A stretch of 6,608 nucleotides of DNA from JBPOIS01 sp052034295 (GTDB lineage: Bacteria > Pseudomonadota > Gammaproteobacteria > Pseudomonadales > Moraxellaceae), in the NCBI GenBank assembly GCA_052034295.1, contig JBPOIS010000182.1, forward strand, positions 1-6,608, written 5' to 3'. Within the stretch, counting starts at the first letter, position 1. Each line of letters begins with the position of its first letter. The position numbers were made by a program, and so were the translations under genes. The notes beneath the pieces were generated by a model. It made no database searches. It saw nothing but the letters and a program-made list of their open reading frames with translations, and had not been told where the DNA came from. Of the stretch, positions 1 through 6,343 are shown piece after piece.

Positions 1-973
1 CAGTTTCGTCAAAACGATCAATCTGGTCGGTGACCACCGAGGCCTTGCCGGCGCGGATGGCCTTGAACATGTCGCCACTGGGGACGGCACACAGGCGCTG
101 GTCCCAGGGGTTGTAGCTCGGGGTGAAGTGTTTCATGTCGCTGCTGCCCCCCAGCTGGGCGCGTACCCGGCTGAGCAGGAATTTGCGCAGCAGCTCGGGC
201 TGACGGCGCGACAGCTGGTAAATGAAGCTCTGCAGGCGGGTGTTGCGCAGGCGGGTGGCCTTGTAGACCACCTTGGGCGGCAGGTACTTGGACATGGCCA
301 GGTGCAGGGGGTCCACCGAGGGCACGCTGGCCACGTAGGTGGGGGAGCGCTGCAGCATGGTGACGTGGGCGGCCTTGTCGGTCATGGTCGGCAGCAGGGT
401 CACGGCGGTGGCACCGGAGCCGATGATGACGACTTTTTTGCCGCTGTAGTCGTAGTTTTCGGGCCAGTGCTGCGGGTGCAGGATGTCGCCCTTGAATTTT
501 TCTTCGTCGCGGAAATGCGGACGGAAGCCCTGGTCGTAGTTGTAATAGCCCATGCAGCCCAGCACGAAGGCTGCCGTGTAGGTGGTGGTTTCGCCGCTCT
601 GTTCATTCAGGGCGGTCACGGTCCAGCGCTGCTGCTGGCTGTCCCAGTCGGCGCGGGTGACCTTCTGGTGGTAGATGATCTTGTCTTCGACCCTGAATTC
701 ACGCGCGGTTTCCTTGATGTAGTTCAGGATCGAGGGGCCATCGGCCAGCACGTTGGGCTTGTTCCAGGGCTTGAAGTCAAAGCCAAAGGTGGACATGTCC
801 GAATCTGAGCGGATGCCGGGGTAGCGGAACAGATCCCAGGTGCCGCCCATGCTGTGACGGCGCTCCAGGATGGCAAACCGCTTGCCGGGGCATTCACGCA
901 GCAGGTGGCAGGCAGCACTGATGCCGGAGATGCCAGCGCCGAGAATCAATACATCATAGTCAGGGTTCATCAT
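1..973 (-). CDS. AlmA/EthA-type flavin-binding monooxygenase (Baeyer-Villiger family), C-terminus beyond the left edge
   Basis: Class B flavoprotein monooxygenase, expected to use FAD, NADPH and O2 to oxygenate a carbonyl, sulfur or long-chain substrate in the cytoplasm. The first 324 residues are visible. A GAGISG Rossmann motif for FAD lies at residues 12-17, followed by the GGTWDLFRYPG block at 43-53. The Baeyer-Villiger fingerprint F-x-G-x3-H-x3-W is at 160-170 (F160, G162, H166, W170), and a second Rossmann motif GSGATA for NADPH is at 185-190. YNPWDQRLCAVP at 287-298 is typical of EthA and AlmA. These families run to about 490-500 residues, so roughly 170 are missing on the left. Two adjacent ATGs (973 and 970) could start it; AAAGG at 985-981, 7 bases upstream, favours 973. 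It is divergent from rsmG and probably has its own promoter. In Acinetobacter, AlmA is linked to long-chain alkane use; EthA activates ethionamide in mycobacteria. The subfamily is secure, the substrate is not. Confidence 0.9.
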   Translation of the reverse strand, partial: MMNPDYDVLILGAGISGISAACHLLRECPGKRFAILERRHSMGGTWDLFRYPGIRSDSDMSTFGFDFKPWNKPNVLADGPSILNYIKETAREFRVEDKIIYHQKVTRADWDSQQQRWTVTALNEQSGETTTYTAAFVLGCMGYYNYDQGFRPHFRDEEKFKGDILHPQHWPENYDYSGKKVVIIGSGATAVTLLPTMTDKAAHVTMLQRSPTYVASVPSVDPLHLAMSKYLPPKVVYKATRLRNTRLQSFIYQLSRRQPELLRKFLLSRVRAQLGGSSDMKHFTPSYNPWDQRLCAVPSGDMFKAIRAGKASVVTDQIDRFDET

Positions 974-1198
974 CGGATTGCCTTTGTGATGGAGACTAAA
1001 AGCCGCAAGAGTGTCAAAAAAGACAATTCTGCGCTTGGGTACCCCTATGTTTATGACAATGGCTGTTGTCAGTCAAGGGCCAAAAAGACCAAATCGGCAG
1101 GAAAAATTGTTAAACTGCCGCGCGCAGCGGCCCAGCAGGGCCATTATTTGGATCAAAACCCTGAGGCCAGGGCTTTCACACACACAGGAACACACATC
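974..1198. promoter_or_regulatory. Divergent intergenic region between the monooxygenase and rsmG
   Basis: This 225-base stretch separates two divergent genes and must hold a promoter for each unless rsmG is read from elsewhere. No strong sigma-70 pair stands out. On the plus strand, AGACAA (1021-1026) and TATGTT (1046-1051) form a weak -35/-10 pair with a 19-base spacer. On the minus strand a perfect TTGACA (1017-1012) has no good -10 at normal distance. The region also holds inverted repeats (1054-1071, and TGTC/GACA at 1012-1025), two direct GACAAT copies 33 bases apart (1022-1027 and 1055-1060), and a small GC hairpin with arms GCCGC and GCGGC at 1117-1131 in the likely rsmG leader. No gene is evident on either strand. 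The exact promoter positions are guesses. Confidence 0.4.
1054..1071. promoter_or_regulatory. Inverted repeat, candidate regulator operator
   Basis: Perfect 6-base arms TGACAA and TTGTCA flank a 6-base spacer, giving an 18-base dyad of the size bound by dimeric repressors such as TetR or MarR proteins. It lies 81 bases upstream of the monooxygenase start and overlaps the weak plus-strand promoter candidate. A related shorter dyad (TGTC, six A, GACA) sits at 1012-1025. No regulator gene is visible nearby. A short dyad like this can occur by chance. Confidence 0.3.
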
Positions 1199-1858
1199 GT
1201 GTCCGGATTGGAAAAAACCGCTGAAACCCTGAAGCCACGCCTGATTGCGGGTGCAGAGCAGCTGGGGCTTGCCCTGTCGGAGCGACAGGTTGAGACGCTA
1301 TTATCCTATCAGGCCATGCTGCTGCTGTGGAACAAAGCCTATAATCTGACCGCCATCCGCGAGCCCGAAGCCGTGCTGGTGCGCCATGTGCTGGACTGTC
1401 TGGCCATCCTGCCGCACCTGCCGCCGGGCCGCCTGCTTGACATTGGCACCGGGGCTGGACTGCCGGGGGCCATCGTGGCCATCGTCCAGCCCGAGCGCGA
1501 CTGTGTGCTGCTGGACACCAATGGCAAGAAGATCCGCTTCCTGCGCCAGCTGGCCAGCGACCTGAAACTGGCCAATGTGACGCCAGTACAGGCACGGGTG
1601 GAGGACCCACAGGTGCGTGCCGGGCTGGGGGCGTTTGCGGTGGTGACCAGCCGCGCCTTTGCCGACCCGCTGCAGTTTGTGCCGCTGGCGCAGCCGTATC
1701 TGCAGGCAGGCGGGGTGGTGGCTGCCATGACCGCACAGCAGGCGCAGGCCGGACAGGCCTGTCCGCCGGGCTGGCACGAGCAGGTGTGCGACCTGCACAT
1801 CCCCGGCCTGCAGGAGCCACGGCATCTGATTTTACTGTCCCCTGACACGCGGTTTTGA
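1199..1858 (+). CDS. rsmG: 16S rRNA (guanine(527)-N7)-methyltransferase RsmG (GidB)
   Basis: Transfers a methyl group from S-adenosylmethionine to N7 of G527 in 16S rRNA, in the cytoplasm on the small subunit. Loss of this enzyme gives low-level streptomycin resistance in several bacteria. The 219-residue product is close to the roughly 207 of E. coli. Family blocks are in order: WNKAYNLTAIR at 44-54, LVRHVLD at 60-66, the SAM-binding LLDIGTGAGLPG at 79-90, an acidic LLD at 104-106, and VTSRAF at 149-154. I chose the GTG at 1199 because AGGAA lies at 1186-1190, 8 bases upstream, and homology begins just downstream. The frame is open back to 854, but that extension runs antisense through the monooxygenase and has no family similarity. 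rsmG often follows mnmG (gidA); here the upstream neighbour is a divergent monooxygenase, while the downstream parA-parB link is the classical one. It ends 79 bases before parA. Confidence 0.95.
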   Translation: MSGLEKTAETLKPRLIAGAEQLGLALSERQVETLLSYQAMLLLWNKAYNLTAIREPEAVLVRHVLDCLAILPHLPPGRLLDIGTGAGLPGAIVAIVQPERDCVLLDTNGKKIRFLRQLASDLKLANVTPVQARVEDPQVRAGLGAFAVVTSRAFADPLQFVPLAQPYLQAGGVVAAMTAQQAQAGQACPPGWHEQVCDLHIPGLQEPRHLILLSPDTRF

Positions 1859-1890
1859 TTTAACATCGCTGTTTTGAGACCACCGGTGCA

Positions 1891-1913
1891 GGCGATGGGC
1901 CCCGGGCCATGCC
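1891..1913 (+). other. GC-rich hairpin between rsmG and parA
   Basis: GGC-g-ATGG (1891-1898) pairs with CCAT-GCC (1907-1913), giving a 7-base-pair stem with one bulged G around an 8-base GC-rich loop. No run of T follows, so it is not a standard intrinsic terminator. It ends about 25 bases before the parA ATG. It could stabilise the message, pause polymerase or affect parA translation; no function can be assigned from sequence. A separate 8-base palindrome CACCGGTG lies just before it at 1881-1888. Confidence 0.35.
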
Positions 1914-1937
1914 AACCCAGAGGATTGAACAATCAAC

Positions 1938-2729
1938 ATGACTGAGATTCTGGCCGTTGCCAATCAAAAAGGTGGCGTGGGCAAGACCACCACAGCAGTC
2001 AATCTGGCTGCATCGCTGGCGGTGCTGAAAAAACGCGTGCTGCTGGTGGATCTGGACCCGCAGGGCAATGCGACCATGGGGTCGGGCCTGCAAAAATCCG
2101 GGCTGCGCTACACCGTGGCCGACCTGTTGCTGGGCGATGCCCCGATTGAGACGGTGATCCAGCAGGCCCCGTCCGGCTATGCGGTGCTGGGCGCCAACCG
2201 CGAGCTGGCCGGGGTGGAGCTGGAGCTGGCCACCCGCCCCGCCCGGGAGTACGTGCTGCGCGAGGCGCTGGCGCAGGTGGCACGCCGCTACGACTACATC
2301 CTGATTGACTGTGCGCCCAGCCTGAACCTGCTGACCATCAATGCCCTGTGTGCTGCCGAAGGTGTGCTGATCCCGATGCAGTGCGAATACTATGCGCTGG
2401 AGGGTCTGGCGGACCTGTCCACCACCATTGAGCAGATCCGCCAGCGCCTCAACCCGCAGTTGAAGCTGCGCGGCATTGTGCGCACCCTGTTTGACCGGCG
2501 CAACACCCTGGCCCGTGACGTGTCGGCAGAGCTGGAGCGGCACTTTGCCGATCAGGTGCTGCCGACCATCATCCCGCGCAACGTGCGGGTGGCCGAAGCC
2601 CCGGCCCATGGCAAGCCGGTGATGCACTACGACCGCAACTCCACCGGATCGCTGGCCTACCTGAATCTGGCCGCTGACCTGATCCGCCAGCGCAAGAAGC
2701 GTGCGGCCAGAGCCACGGTGCGACCCTGA
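1938..2729 (+). CDS. parA: Chromosome partitioning ATPase ParA (Soj)
   Basis: Cytoplasmic ATPase that binds the nucleoid nonspecifically as an ATP dimer and, stimulated by ParB, moves replicated origins apart. The 263-residue protein has the deviant Walker A motif KGGVGKTT at residues 11-18, with the signature lysine K11 and catalytic-loop K16. The Walker A' block LLVDLDPQGNAT is at 35-46 with D40, and Walker B ILIDCAPS is at 121-128 with D124. It starts almost directly at the P-loop, with no N-terminal helix-turn-helix, which marks the short chromosomal (Soj) type rather than the long plasmid P1 type. The ATG at 1938 is fixed by the conserved N-terminus, although the best Shine-Dalgarno match, GAGG at 1920-1923, is 14 bases away and so unusually distant. 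It follows rsmG by 79 bases and precedes parB by 55, and is probably co-transcribed with both. Confidence 0.96.
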   Translation: MTEILAVANQKGGVGKTTTAVNLAASLAVLKKRVLLVDLDPQGNATMGSGLQKSGLRYTVADLLLGDAPIETVIQQAPSGYAVLGANRELAGVELELATRPAREYVLREALAQVARRYDYILIDCAPSLNLLTINALCAAEGVLIPMQCEYYALEGLADLSTTIEQIRQRLNPQLKLRGIVRTLFDRRNTLARDVSAELERHFADQVLPTIIPRNVRVAEAPAHGKPVMHYDRNSTGSLAYLNLAADLIRQRKKRAARATVRP

Positions 2730-2784
2730 TGGACTGCGCCGGATGCGACCGCCCGAGTGATTTTCTGCAAAAAGGAACGCCCAC

Positions 2785-3681
2785 ATGACCCGCAAGCGTG
2801 GATTGGCCCAGGGACGCGGACTGGATGCCCTGCTGGGTTCCATCAAGCAGGCCCGTGAAGACGTCAGTACCGCCCAGTCGGTGGGCGGCGCACAGCTGTC
2901 CAGTCTGGATCTGGATGTGCTGCAGCGTGGCATCTACCAGCCGCGCCGTGAAATCGCCACCGAGGCCCTCAACGACCTGGCCGAGTCGATCCGCCGCCAT
3001 GGGGTCATGCAGCCGATCGTGGTGCGCCGTCTGGCCGGTCTGGACGACCGCTATGAAATCATCGCCGGGGAACGGCGCTGGCGGGCCGCCCGGCTGGCCG
3101 GCCTCAGCGAGATCCCGGCCATCATCCGCGATTTGCCGGATGAGCTGGCCATTGCGCTGGCGCTGATCGAAAACATCCAGCGCGAAGACCTGTCGCCGAT
3201 GGAACAGGCACAGGCGCTGCAGCGTTTTCACGATGAATTCGGCATGAGTCATCAGGAAATTGCCGACGCCGTGGGCAAGGCACGGGCCACGGTGTCCAAT
3301 CTGCTGCGGCTGATGAGTCTGTCCGAGGAGGTGAAAACCCTGCTGGACCATGGCGATCTGGACATGGGCCATGCCCGGGCGCTGCTGTCGCTGCCGCCCA
3401 TCCAGCAGTCGGCGGTGGCCCGCCAGGTGGTGGAGCGCGGCTGGTCGGTGCGCCAGACCGAACAGCGGGTGCGTGAGCTGATGTCGCCCGTCCCGGCGCG
3501 GGAAGCCCGGCAGGCCGTGGCCGACATCGAGCAGTTGGCCCAGCGCCTGTCTGAGCGTCTGGGGGCGGCGGTACAGATCGACCATGGCCAGCAGGGCAAG
3601 GGCCGGGTCACCATCCGCTACCATTCGCTGGATGAACTGGATGGCCTGCTGCAGCGCATGGGCTGTGACACGCCAGCCTGA
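2785..3681 (+). CDS. parB: Chromosome partitioning protein ParB (Spo0J), CTP-dependent DNA clamp
   Basis: Binds parS sites near the origin, uses CTP to close into a sliding clamp that spreads along DNA, recruits SMC/MukB-type condensins and stimulates ParA. The 298-residue product begins with the family's KRGLAQGRGLDALLG stretch (4-18), which includes the ParA-contacting basic end. The N-terminal CTP-binding domain has YQPRR at 51-55, the GERRWRA motif at 95-101 and ENIQRED at 129-135. A helix-turn-helix for parS runs from about 154 to 176. The C-terminal dimerisation helix region occupies about the last 40 residues and contains GRVTIRYHS. AAGGAA at 2772-2777, 7 bases before the ATG, supports this start. 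I found no clean parS (consensus TGTTTCACGTGAAACA) in the window; sites probably lie elsewhere near the origin. Length and domain order are normal for a chromosomal ParB. Confidence 0.96.
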   Translation: MTRKRGLAQGRGLDALLGSIKQAREDVSTAQSVGGAQLSSLDLDVLQRGIYQPRREIATEALNDLAESIRRHGVMQPIVVRRLAGLDDRYEIIAGERRWRAARLAGLSEIPAIIRDLPDELAIALALIENIQREDLSPMEQAQALQRFHDEFGMSHQEIADAVGKARATVSNLLRLMSLSEEVKTLLDHGDLDMGHARALLSLPPIQQSAVARQVVERGWSVRQTEQRVRELMSPVPAREARQAVADIEQLAQRLSERLGAAVQIDHGQQGKGRVTIRYHSLDELDGLLQRMGCDTPA

Positions 3682-3683
3682 TC

Positions 3684-3723
3684 CGGGCCGCAATTTGTTT
3701 TTGTCGATTTTTTGACCGGCCCG
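3684..3723 (+). repeat. AT-rich segment framed by a 7-base inverted repeat between parB and exbB
   Basis: CGGGCCG (3684-3690) and CGGCCCG (3717-3723) are perfect inverted copies around 26 AT-rich bases with T runs. The T runs lie inside the loop rather than after the stem, so this is not a normal intrinsic terminator. The local drop in GC, in an otherwise GC-rich region, would suit a promoter for exbB-exbD-msbA, but no convincing -35/-10 pair is visible. It sits exactly at the change from segregation genes to envelope genes, so a transcription boundary here is plausible. Confidence 0.35.
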
Positions 3724-3744
3724 AGGGCGGGGGAGCAACAAGGC

Positions 3745-4428
3745 ATGTGGGAATTGGTCAAGGCAGGTGGCTGGCTGATGGCACCGATCGTGGTGTGTTC
3801 GGTGCTGGCCCTGGCCATCATTCTGGAGCGCAGTCTGCGCCTGCGCACCCAAAAAGTCGCCCCGGACGGGCTGGCCAATGCCGTGATTGCCCACCTGCAC
3901 CACCAGCCGGCCGAGGCAAGCTGGCTGGCGCAGCTGGCGGCCGGTTCCCCCCTGGGGGACGTGCTGGCCACCGGCATCCGCTTTGCGGCGGGTGGGCTGG
4001 ATTATGTGCAGATGCAGATGCAGGCCCGCGCCAACACCCACATCCATGCGCTGGAAAAACACCTGAACCTGCTGGGCACCATCGGCCAGATTGCACCACT
4101 GCTGGGCCTGCTGGGGACGGTGCTGGGCATCATTGAGGCGTTTCTGGCGGTGAATGCCGGGGGCGTCACCGATCCAGCACTGCTGGCGGCAGGCATTTCC
4201 CAGGCGCTGATCACCACGGCCGCCGGGATGGTGGTGGCGGTGCCCGCGCTGGTGGCCTATCGGCATTATCAGCGCAAGGTGATTGATCTGGCGGTGAACA
4301 TGGAGGCGCAATGCAGCCTGCTGGTACAGGCGCTGATCGGGCCGCACGCCGCCAGTGGCGCAGTCAGTGAGGCCTATACCGCCCACGATGAATTTCCGGT
4401 GCTGCAGACCGGGGACCACCAGCCATGA
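3745..4428 (+). CDS. exbB: ExbB/TolQ/MotA-family proton channel protein
   Basis: Inner-membrane subunit of a proton-driven motor that forms a pentamer around an ExbD/TolR dimer and passes proton motive force to the envelope. The 227-residue product has three predicted membrane segments: about 10-28, 108-136 and 148-171. The last two carry the family's small-residue-rich pore helices, with GTIGQIAPLLGLLGTV at 111-126 and ITTAAGMVVAVPAL at 156-169. The start is the ATG at 3745, with GGAG at 3732-3735, 9 bases upstream, and the typical MWELVKAGGW opening. The frame stays open upstream to a TTG at 3712, but that lies in the intergenic inverted repeat. Its stop overlaps the exbD start as ATGA, implying translational coupling. 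No tonB or tolA is adjacent, so a siderophore role should not be assumed. The neighbour msbA suggests a long-standing envelope linkage. TolQ-like naming is possible. Confidence 0.88.
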   Translation: MWELVKAGGWLMAPIVVCSVLALAIILERSLRLRTQKVAPDGLANAVIAHLHHQPAEASWLAQLAAGSPLGDVLATGIRFAAGGLDYVQMQMQARANTHIHALEKHLNLLGTIGQIAPLLGLLGTVLGIIEAFLAVNAGGVTDPALLAAGISQALITTAAGMVVAVPALVAYRHYQRKVIDLAVNMEAQCSLLVQALIGPHAASGAVSEAYTAHDEFPVLQTGDHQP

Positions 4429-4853
4429 AATTCCGCAAGCCGGTGGTGGAGCCGATTGAGCTGAACCTGACCCCGATGATTGACTGTCTGCTGTTTCTGG
4501 TGGTGTTTTTGCTGCTGTCGACCACCTTCAACAAATACAGCCGCCTGAACCTGATCCTGCCGCAGGCCACGGGCGTGCCGGAGCAGAACACAAAAAACCG
4601 TCTCGAAATCAACGTCAGTGCCGAGGGTCGCTATGCCATCAATGGGGCCGCGGTGTCAGGCACCGATGAAGCCAGCCTGCGGCAGGCCCTGCAGCAGGTT
4701 GCAGGCACGGACCGGCAGCGCCCGCTGACCCTGGCCGCCGATGGCCGCGCCCCGCATCAGGCGGTGGTGCGGGTGATGGATGTGGCCGGCAAGCTCGGCT
4801 TTGTCAGCATGAACATCAGCACCCGGGTTCCGGCAGGGCAGGCGCAGCCGTGA
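4425..4853 (+). CDS. exbD: ExbD/TolR-family biopolymer transport protein
   Basis: Partner of the ExbB-type channel: one transmembrane helix carries the proton-binding aspartate and a periplasmic domain transmits force. The 142-residue protein opens with a short basic cytoplasmic tail (MKFRKP). The motif LNLTPMIDCLLFLVVFLLL follows at 13-31, with D20 in the position of the essential membrane aspartate (D25 in E. coli ExbD). The remaining roughly 100 residues form the soluble periplasmic domain. The ATG overlaps the exbB stop by 4 bases, and its own stop overlaps the GTG start of msbA by 4 bases, so the three genes form one coupled unit. Length is normal for ExbD/TolR. The two families cannot be separated from sequence alone here, but the absence of tolA, tolB and pal favours the ExbD name. 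Confidence 0.9.
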   Translation: MKFRKPVVEPIELNLTPMIDCLLFLVVFLLLSTTFNKYSRLNLILPQATGVPEQNTKNRLEINVSAEGRYAINGAAVSGTDEASLRQALQQVAGTDRQRPLTLAADGRAPHQAVVRVMDVAGKLGFVSMNISTRVPAGQAQP

Positions 4854-6343
4854 ACGCCAGTCTGGGATTGTACCGCCGCCTGCTCGGCTATCTGCTGCCC
4901 TATTGGTGGGCCATGTCGCTGGTGGTGATTGGCTTTGCCGTGAATGCAGGCACCGAAGTCGGTGTGGCCAAGCTGATGCAGTTCATTATTGATGCCATCA
5001 ACCACCGCGACCGCGCACTGATGAACCTGTTTCCGTTCCTGATTGTCGGCCTGTTTGTGCTGCGCGGTGCGGCCAGTTTCATGGGCAACTACTACAGTGC
5101 ACTGATTGCCCGCCATCTGGTGTACCGGCTGCGGGTGCAGGTGTTTGAACAATTGTTGCGCCTGCCGGCGGCGTTTTATTTGCAAAACTCCAGCGGCCAA
5201 CTGGCCGCACGGCTGATTTTTGATGTGGAGCAGGTGACGGCGGCCGCCACGGATTCGCTGAAAACCCTGCTGCGTGATGGGCTGGTGGTGGTGGGGCTGC
5301 TGGGCTACCTGTTCTACAGCAACTGGCGGCTGTCGCTGACCCTGTTTGCGGTGATTCCGGTGGTGGGCTGGCTGGTGCGCAAGGCCAGCCAGCGCTTTCG
5401 CGATCTGGCCGGGGATGTGCAGGCGTCCATGGGGCAGGTCAGTCACATTGTCAATGAAGCCATCAACGGCTATTCGGTGGTGAAAGGCTTCGGCGGACAG
5501 GACTATGAACGCCGCCGCTTTGATGCCGCCTCGCTGCGCAACCTGCAGCAGGGCCTGCGCATCGTGGTCACCAACAGCATCAACACCCCGCTGGTACAGC
5601 TGCTGATGGCGGTGGCCATGTCGGTGGTGGTGTGGCTGGCGCTGCGCCCGGAAATCCTCGGCAACATCAGCGCCGGGGCATTCATTGCCTACATCGGCGC
5701 GGCGGGGCTGCTCAGCAAGCCGGTGCGCTCGCTGACCGAGGTCAATGAAAAAATCCAGCGTGGCCTGTCTGCCGCCGATTCAGTGTTTCGCCTGATCGAC
5801 ACCCCGGCCGAACCGGACACCGGCACGCTGCAGCCGGTGCTGCAGGGACAGATCCGCTTTGACCGGGTGGATTTTAGCTATCCGGATGGTACGCAGGCGC
5901 TGCAGGGCTTTGATCTGGACATCAAATCCGGCCAGACCGTGGCGCTGGTGGGCCGCAGTGGTGCGGGCAAGACCACCCTGACCAATCTGCTGCTGCGCTT
6001 TGTCAACCCTTCGGCAGGACAGATCCGCCTGGATGGCGTGCCGATTGAGGATCTGACCCTGGAGAGCCTGCGCCGTCAGGTGGCCACCGTGAGCCAGCAG
6101 GTGATCCTGTTTGACGACACGGTGCGCAACAACATCGCCTACGGTTCCCTGTCCGGGGCTAGTCAGGCCGAGGTTGAGGCCGCAGCCCGTGCAGCCTATG
6201 CCCATGACTTTATTTTGCAGTTGCCGCAGGGCTATGACACCGTGCTGGGGGCCAATGGCCTGATGCTGTCGGGTGGGCAGCGCCAGCGGCTGGCGATTGC
6301 CCGTGCCCTGCTCAAACAGGATACCACTCGGACTAATAAATAA
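4850..6343 (+). CDS. msbA: Lipid A export ATP-binding/permease protein MsbA, 3' end replaced by foreign sequence
   Basis: ABC exporter that flips lipid A-core across the inner membrane using ATP. The GTG at 4850 overlaps the exbD stop as GTGA. The membrane domain has six predicted helices, at about 17-34, 58-78, 140-157, 160-177, 246-266 and 275-292. The nucleotide-binding domain follows: Walker A GRSGAGKTT at 368-376 (K374), Q-loop at 416-417, and signature LSGGQRQR at 473-480. After ALLKQ (residue 490, base 6319) the family sequence stops. The expected Walker B block (ILDEATSALD type), D-loop and H-loop are absent. Instead about 7 unrelated codons run to TAA at 6341-6343. The product would be 497 residues against roughly 580 for the family and could not hydrolyse ATP normally. 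True msbA sequence ends at about 6319-6322. lpxK, a common downstream partner, is not present. Identity as MsbA rests on exporter features, context and similarity to Acinetobacter MsbA recalled from memory. Confidence 0.9.
   Translation: MNASLGLYRRLLGYLLPYWWAMSLVVIGFAVNAGTEVGVAKLMQFIIDAINHRDRALMNLFPFLIVGLFVLRGAASFMGNYYSALIARHLVYRLRVQVFEQLLRLPAAFYLQNSSGQLAARLIFDVEQVTAAATDSLKTLLRDGLVVVGLLGYLFYSNWRLSLTLFAVIPVVGWLVRKASQRFRDLAGDVQASMGQVSHIVNEAINGYSVVKGFGGQDYERRRFDAASLRNLQQGLRIVVTNSINTPLVQLLMAVAMSVVVWLALRPEILGNISAGAFIAYIGAAGLLSKPVRSLTEVNEKIQRGLSAADSVFRLIDTPAEPDTGTLQPVLQGQIRFDRVDFSYPDGTQALQGFDLDIKSGQTVALVGRSGAGKTTLTNLLLRFVNPSAGQIRLDGVPIEDLTLESLRRQVATVSQQVILFDDTVRNNIAYGSLSGASQAEVEAAARAAYAHDFILQLPQGYDTVLGANGLMLSGGQRQRLAIARALLKQDTTRTNK
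6320..6325. other. Junction between GC-rich chromosome and AT-rich foreign DNA
   Basis: To the left, msbA codons read correctly through CAG at 6317-6319. To the right, minus-strand codons of a primase-like protein read correctly down to GGT at 6325-6323. The six bases GATACC could belong to either side. Composition shifts from strongly GC-rich (43 of 60 bases G or C at 6241-6300) to 67 of 240 (28%) at 6361-6600. No terminal inverted repeat, target duplication, integrase or tRNA end is visible at the join. This fits a chimeric read, clone or assembly join best; an illegitimate recombination or insertion is the alternative. Confidence 0.85.

Noticed and set aside
129..138. TGTTTCATGT, resembling half of a parS site
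   Set aside because: Only the left half matches, the right half does not form the palindrome, and it lies inside the monooxygenase coding sequence.
128..808. 226-codon plus-strand open frame at the left end
   Set aside because: It is antisense to the monooxygenase, whose minus-strand frame carries FAD, NADPH and Baeyer-Villiger motifs.
854..1198. N-terminal extension of rsmG back to 854
   Set aside because: It overlaps the monooxygenase coding region on the other strand, lacks family similarity, and a good ribosome binding site precedes the GTG at 1199.
1860..2933. 357-codon minus-strand open frame over parA
   Set aside because: It is the shadow of parA, with composition typical of antisense frames and no domain pattern.
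3224..3238. TTTTCACGATGAA within parB, resembling parS with one extra base
   Set aside because: The inserted base breaks the symmetry and spacing of the 16-base palindrome, and the codons match the conserved ParB protein, so chance is the simpler explanation.
3712..3744. TTG start for exbB at 3712
   Set aside because: The ATG at 3745 has a well-placed GGAG and begins with the typical family N-terminus; the extra 11 residues fall in the intergenic inverted repeat.
2569..4419. 616-codon open frame on the minus strand across parA, parB and exbB
   Set aside because: It is antisense to three clear plus-strand genes, is rich in His, Gln and Gly in the low-complexity way expected of a shadow frame in GC-rich DNA, and has no recognisable motifs.
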